A stretch of 8,391 nt of DNA, taken from positions 1 to 8,391 of the forward strand of contig JAUSPL010000347.1 of the NCBI GenBank assembly GCA_030656535.1, written 5' to 3'. Shown here one piece after another: positions 5,339-8,391 of the stretch. The notes under the pieces were generated by a model. The model ran no database searches, was not told the origin of the DNA, and saw only the letters and a program-made list of their open reading frames with translations. The stretch comes from Gemmobacter sp. (GTDB lineage: Bacteria; Pseudomonadota; Alphaproteobacteria; Rhodobacterales; Rhodobacteraceae). Numbering within the stretch: position 1 is the first letter of the stretch; the number at the start of each line of letters is the position of its first letter. The translations under genes were made by a program, and so were the position numbers.

Positions 5339-6634
5339 ATGGCCCGGCTTGCCCCCAGAATGGATCTGCGCCTGACCCAGCGGCTTCGGCTAACGCCGGA
5401 ACTGCGTCAGTCTCTGGATGTTCTGCGCATGAGCAACCGCGATCTGGCGCGTTTCTTGCAAGAAGCTGCCTTGCAAAACCCCTGGATCGACCTTGGGGCT
5501 GCTGCTCTGCCTGCGTCGGTCCCGGCGTCAGGGTCATCGGCGGGGGGGAGTTCGGCGCGCCGATCACGCGGGTCCGAGGGTGGCAGCGGCGAAGGGGCGT
5601 CGGCGGTCGATCTGGCCAGCAACCCTGATCCGGGGCTGTTTGCCCATGTTTCCGGCCAGATCGAGGCAGCGTTTTCGCCCGGTCCGGCCCGCGATCTGGC
5701 CTATGTGTTCGCCGAGTTCCTGGAGCCGTCAGGCTGGCTGGGAACGGACACTTTGCGTATCGCGGCGGACACCGGCTATCCGGTCGCGATGGTCGAGGCT
5801 GTTTTGGTGCGACTGCAGGAATTTGAGCCGACAGGATTGTTTGCCCGGTCCCTGGCCGAGTGTCTGCGATTGCAGGCTGACGAGGCCGGCTTGCTGGACG
5901 GTGCCATGCAGGCGGTGCTGGCGCGGTTGGATTGGCTGGCGCGTGGCGATCTGGACGCCATTGCGCGGGCCGCCAAAGTGCCGGTTCAAGAAGTCGTTGC
6001 CGCGGCGCGGGCGCTGCGTGGGTTCGACCCCAAGCCCGGCGCGCGCTTTGCCCCCGATTGGGTTGTGGCCGGTCCGCCGGATCTGATCGTGGAACGTGAT
6101 GACGCCGGTTGGCAAGTGACGGTCAATCGGGCCGGTTTGCCGTCAATTGGGCTGCGGCAAGGGGCCGTGGCTGGCGACCCGGCGCTTGTCGCGGCGCAAA
6201 GGCTGGCGGGCATGGTGCAGCGCCGCAATGCGACCCTGCTGCGGATTGCTTCGGAAATTGTCGTCAGGCAGACCGCTGCGCTGGACGCGGGGCGTGGCCA
6301 GATGCTGTCTTTGCGCCGTGCAGAGATTGCGCAGGCTTTGGGTTTGCATGAAAGCACGGTCAGCCGCGCGCTTGCCGGGTTGCGGATGGCGACACCGCAT
6401 GGGGTGTGGCGGTTGGACGATTTCTTTCCGGCGGCTTTGGCGGGCGATGTGTCTGCCGCGCGCGCGCGCGAAAGAGTGCGTCGCCTGATCGCCGCCGAAG
6501 ATCAGGCTTCACCGCTGACAGATGCCGCCCTGACCGAATTGCTGGCCGCAGAGGGGATAGAGCTGTCCCGCCGCACAGTGGCAAAGTACCGCGAGGCGAT
6601 GCGCCTGCCGATTGCGTCGCGCAGGCGGCGATAA
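5339..6634 (+). CDS. rpoN: RNA polymerase sigma-54 factor, compact form without acidic region II
   Basis: Sigma-54 directs RNA polymerase to -24/-12 promoters that need an AAA+ activator. The product has 431 residues against 477 in E. coli. Region I (about 8-52) is present but altered: the usual glutamine-rich helix is rich in Arg and Leu. Residues 55-92 form a Ser/Gly/Ala linker where many homologues carry an acidic region II. The core-binding domain (about 95-290) includes EFEPTGLFARSLAECL at 161-176. The helix-turn-helix follows (about 325-365, with LGLHESTVSRAL). The RpoN box at 410-419 is SRRTVAKYRE, one residue from the canonical ARRTVAKYRE. AAGGA lies 6 nt before the ATG. The gene stands alone, divergent from selD and convergent with maeB, and lacks the hpf/ptsN neighbours common beside housekeeping rpoN. 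Several Rhodobacter species have multiple rpoN copies with separate activators, so this may be a specialised copy. A (CG)7 tract lies at 6457-6470. Confidence 0.92.
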   Translation: MARLAPRMDLRLTQRLRLTPELRQSLDVLRMSNRDLARFLQEAALQNPWIDLGAAALPASVPASGSSAGGSSARRSRGSEGGSGEGASAVDLASNPDPGLFAHVSGQIEAAFSPGPARDLAYVFAEFLEPSGWLGTDTLRIAADTGYPVAMVEAVLVRLQEFEPTGLFARSLAECLRLQADEAGLLDGAMQAVLARLDWLARGDLDAIARAAKVPVQEVVAAARALRGFDPKPGARFAPDWVVAGPPDLIVERDDAGWQVTVNRAGLPSIGLRQGAVAGDPALVAAQRLAGMVQRRNATLLRIASEIVVRQTAALDAGRGQMLSLRRAEIAQALGLHESTVSRALAGLRMATPHGVWRLDDFFPAALAGDVSAARARERVRRLIAAEDQASPLTDAALTELLAAEGIELSRRTVAKYREAMRLPIASRRRR

Positions 6635-6644
6635 CCCCGGCGCC

Positions 6645-6668
6645 GCCACAGCCGTTCGCGACTGTGGC
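6645..6668 (+). terminator. Hairpin with UUCG loop after rpoN
   Basis: GCCACAG (6645-6651) pairs with CTGTGGC (6662-6668). Inside, after a C/A mismatch, CG-TTCG-CG closes on a UUCG tetraloop, an unusually stable loop type. It begins 10 nt after the rpoN stop codon. No T-run follows, so it may protect the 3' end or pause polymerase rather than be a classical intrinsic terminator. Confidence 0.45.
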
Positions 6669-6720
6669 AGAGACTGAACCGGACTGCTTGCCGAGGCTGA
6701 TCTTGCACCGCAGCGCAAGA

Positions 6721-6765
6721 CCGGGTTTTCCGGACATACCCCCAGCGGCGGCGCATTGCCTGGGG
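6721..6765 (-). terminator. Hairpins downstream of the malic enzyme gene
   Basis: On the minus strand, just after the maeB stop, CCCCAG/CTGGGG (arms at 6760-6765 and 6740-6745, 14-nt loop) forms a stem. It is followed by a smaller CCGG/CCGG hairpin (6730-6733 with 6721-6724). Neither has a strong T-run. The position between convergent genes fits a termination zone, but the evidence is only structural. Confidence 0.35.
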
Positions 6766-6771
6766 CCGACG

Positions 6772-8391
6772 TCAGCCGTATTTTGCGACCGGGGTGCCTG
6801 CCAGCGCCGCAATGTTCAGCAGGCCACGCGCGGTAATGGACGGTGTCACGATGTGGGCGCGGTTGCCCATCCCCATCAGGATCGGTCCGACCTCAAGCCC
6901 CGCCGCCTTGGTCTTGAGGATGTTGCGCACCCCCGAGGCTGCGTCGGTCGAGGTGAAGACCAACACGTTGGCGGGTCCGTCGAACCGGCTGGCGGGAAAG
7001 ATCCTTGCCCGCAGCTCTGTGTCCAGCGCGACATCGACCGTCATTTCACCCTCGTACAGGAAGTCGGGTTCGCGCGCGTCCAGAATTTCCAGCGCGGCCC
7101 GCATTCTTTGGCCAGATGGATTGTCAATATTGCCGAATTGCGATGAGGAACACAGCGCGATCTTGGGTGTGATGCCAAAACGGCGGACATGGCGGGCCGC
7201 GCCAATCACCGTTTCTGCAATCTGCTGCGGGCTTGGTTCGGCGTTGATCTGGGTGTCGGCGATGAACAGGGGCCCGTCAGACTGGATCACAAGGGACAAG
7301 GCACCAACCGGACGCAACCCGTCGCGGGCCAGAACCTGACGGACGTACTCCAGATGCCACAGGTATTGGCCGAATGTGCCGCAGATCAGGCTGTCTGCTT
7401 CGCCCCGGTGGACCATGATCGCGCCGATCGCGGTCGTATTGGTGCGCATGACCGCGCGGGCGATGTCGGGCGTGACCCCGCGTCGTTCCATCAGCGAATG
7501 ATAGGTTTCCCAATAGTCCCGGTACCGGCTGTCGGATTCGGGGTTCACGATCTGAAAGTCGCGGTCCGGGCGGATCGGCAGCCCCGCGCGTTCGCACCGT
7601 TTGGCGATCACGTCGGGGCGACCGATCAGGATCGGGATTTCGGTGGTTTCTTCCATGATGGCGTGGGCTGAACGCAGGACGCGCTCGTCCTCGCCCTCGG
7701 CAAAGACCAGCCGGCGCGCCGCCGTGCGCGCCGCGTCGAACACCGGACGCATCAGCAGGGCGGACCGGAAGACCGAGCCGTCCAGCCGCTGCTTGTAGGC
7801 CGCAAGATCGGGCAGGGGGCGGGTGGCAACGCCCGTGTCCATGGCAGCCTTGGCCACAGCACTTGCGACCACGCCCATCAGACGCGGATCAAACGGTTTG
7901 GGGATCAGGTAGTCCGCCCCGAACGTCATCTGTTCGCCACGATAGGCAGCGGCGGCCTCGGCGCTGGTTGTTGCACGGGCAAGTGCCGCAATCCCGTCGA
8001 TGCAGGCTATCTGCATGGCGTCGTTTATTTCGGTCGCGCCGACATCCAGCGCACCCCTGAAAATAAAGGGAAAACATAGGACGTTGTTGACCTGGTTGGG
8101 ATAGTCGCTGCGCCCGGTCGCCATGATCGCCCCAGGGGCCACCGCCCGCACCGCTTCGGGCAGGATTTCCGGCGTCGGGTTGGCCAGCGCAAAGACGATC
8201 GGGTTCGGGGCCATTTTCGCAACCATGTCCTGCGTCAGGACACCGGGGCCCGACAGGCCAAGGAACATGTCCGCCCCCGTGATCACCTCATCCAGGACGC
8301 GTGCATCGGTGACCTGAGCAAAGGCCGCCTTTTGCGGGTTCATGTCAATCTCGCGGCCTTGCCAGACCACCCCGTGCAGGTCGCACAGCCA
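6772..8391 (-). CDS. maeB: NADP-type malic enzyme with phosphate acetyltransferase-like C-terminal domain (5' end beyond the window)
   Basis: MaeB oxidatively decarboxylates malate to pyruvate with NADP in the cytoplasm, linking the TCA cycle to pyruvate and NADPH supply. The last 539 residues are visible. The frame is open to the right edge (beginning WLCDLHG), so the GTG at 8370 is an internal codon, not the start. Family length is about 750-770, so roughly 210-230 residues, including the N-terminal catalytic Tyr/Lys region, are missing from view. The visible malic enzyme part (about 1-210) has the conserved GLSGPGVL, FALANPTPEI and GRSDYPNQVNNVLCFP motifs of the dinucleotide-binding domain. 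From about residue 225 to the end is a phosphate acetyl/butyryltransferase-like domain (beginning near VFAEGEDERVLRSA). In characterised relatives (E. coli MaeB, rhizobial Dme/Tme) this tail has no transferase activity and affects oligomerisation and acetyl-CoA control. NADP preference is inferred from the architecture; rhizobial Dme prefers NAD. The gene is convergent with rpoN. Confidence 0.92.
   Translation of the reverse strand, partial: WLCDLHGVVWQGREIDMNPQKAAFAQVTDARVLDEVITGADMFLGLSGPGVLTQDMVAKMAPNPIVFALANPTPEILPEAVRAVAPGAIMATGRSDYPNQVNNVLCFPFIFRGALDVGATEINDAMQIACIDGIAALARATTSAEAAAAYRGEQMTFGADYLIPKPFDPRLMGVVASAVAKAAMDTGVATRPLPDLAAYKQRLDGSVFRSALLMRPVFDAARTAARRLVFAEGEDERVLRSAHAIMEETTEIPILIGRPDVIAKRCERAGLPIRPDRDFQIVNPESDSRYRDYWETYHSLMERRGVTPDIARAVMRTNTTAIGAIMVHRGEADSLICGTFGQYLWHLEYVRQVLARDGLRPVGALSLVIQSDGPLFIADTQINAEPSPQQIAETVIGAARHVRRFGITPKIALCSSSQFGNIDNPSGQRMRAALEILDAREPDFLYEGEMTVDVALDTELRARIFPASRFDGPANVLVFTSTDAASGVRNILKTKAAGLEVGPILMGMGNRAHIVTPSITARGLLNIAALAGTPVAKYG

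Noticed and set aside
6406..7146. 246-codon plus-strand frame crossing the end of rpoN into the maeB antisense
   Set aside because: It overlaps two well-supported genes in other frames and has no start signal or domain.
8368..8370. GTG as the start of the malic enzyme gene
   Set aside because: The frame continues upstream to the window edge with family-like sequence, and about 200 N-terminal residues of the family are missing, so the true start lies outside.

Overview
The window is GC-rich, densely coding DNA of alphaproteobacterial character, most likely from the Rhodobacterales (Rhodobacter/Roseobacter group). The grounds are the protein types: an oxidoreductase-SelD fusion, a short sigma-54 without the acidic region II, a MaeB-type malic enzyme and a FadH of standard length. 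This placement is inferred from protein character only; no search was run.

Layout. (1) 1-56, minus: the first 18 codons of a LysR-type regulator that runs off the left edge. (2) 57-409: a less GC-rich regulatory stretch with short repeated motifs, a small palindrome, a possible promoter and a 5'-UTR hairpin. (3) 410-646, plus: a tiny exported protein with two EF-hand loops. (4) 647-809: a convergent intergenic region with one strong inverted repeat and a terminator-like hairpin serving fadH. (5) 810-2825, minus: 2,4-dienoyl-CoA reductase (fadH). (6) 2917-5109, minus: a fused FAD/NAD(P) oxidoreductase and selenide, water dikinase (SelD). (7) 5110-5338: a divergent promoter region with a good sigma-70-like promoter for rpoN. 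(8) 5339-6634, plus: a compact sigma-54 factor. (9) 6635-6771: a convergent intergenic region with hairpins. (10) 6772-8391, minus: the C-terminal 539 codons of an NADP-type malic enzyme with a phosphate acetyltransferase-like tail; its 5' end lies beyond the right edge.

The genes do not form one pathway. SelD-fusion and fadH lie in the same direction with a 91-bp gap and could share a transcript, but fadH has its own strong ribosome binding site. FadH (unsaturated fatty acid beta-oxidation, acetyl-CoA output) and MaeB (malate to pyruvate, a family inhibited by acetyl-CoA) both belong to central carbon metabolism. The SelD fusion makes selenophosphate for selenium-modified tRNA or selenoproteins; no selA, selB, selC or mnmH is visible here. 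The rpoN gene stands alone, without the hpf/ptsN neighbours usual for the housekeeping copy.

No mobile element, CRISPR array, tRNA or rRNA was seen. The points most worth a second look are the oxidoreductase-SelD fusion and its unresolved N-terminus, the compact solitary sigma-54, and the miniature EF-hand protein behind a structured leader.
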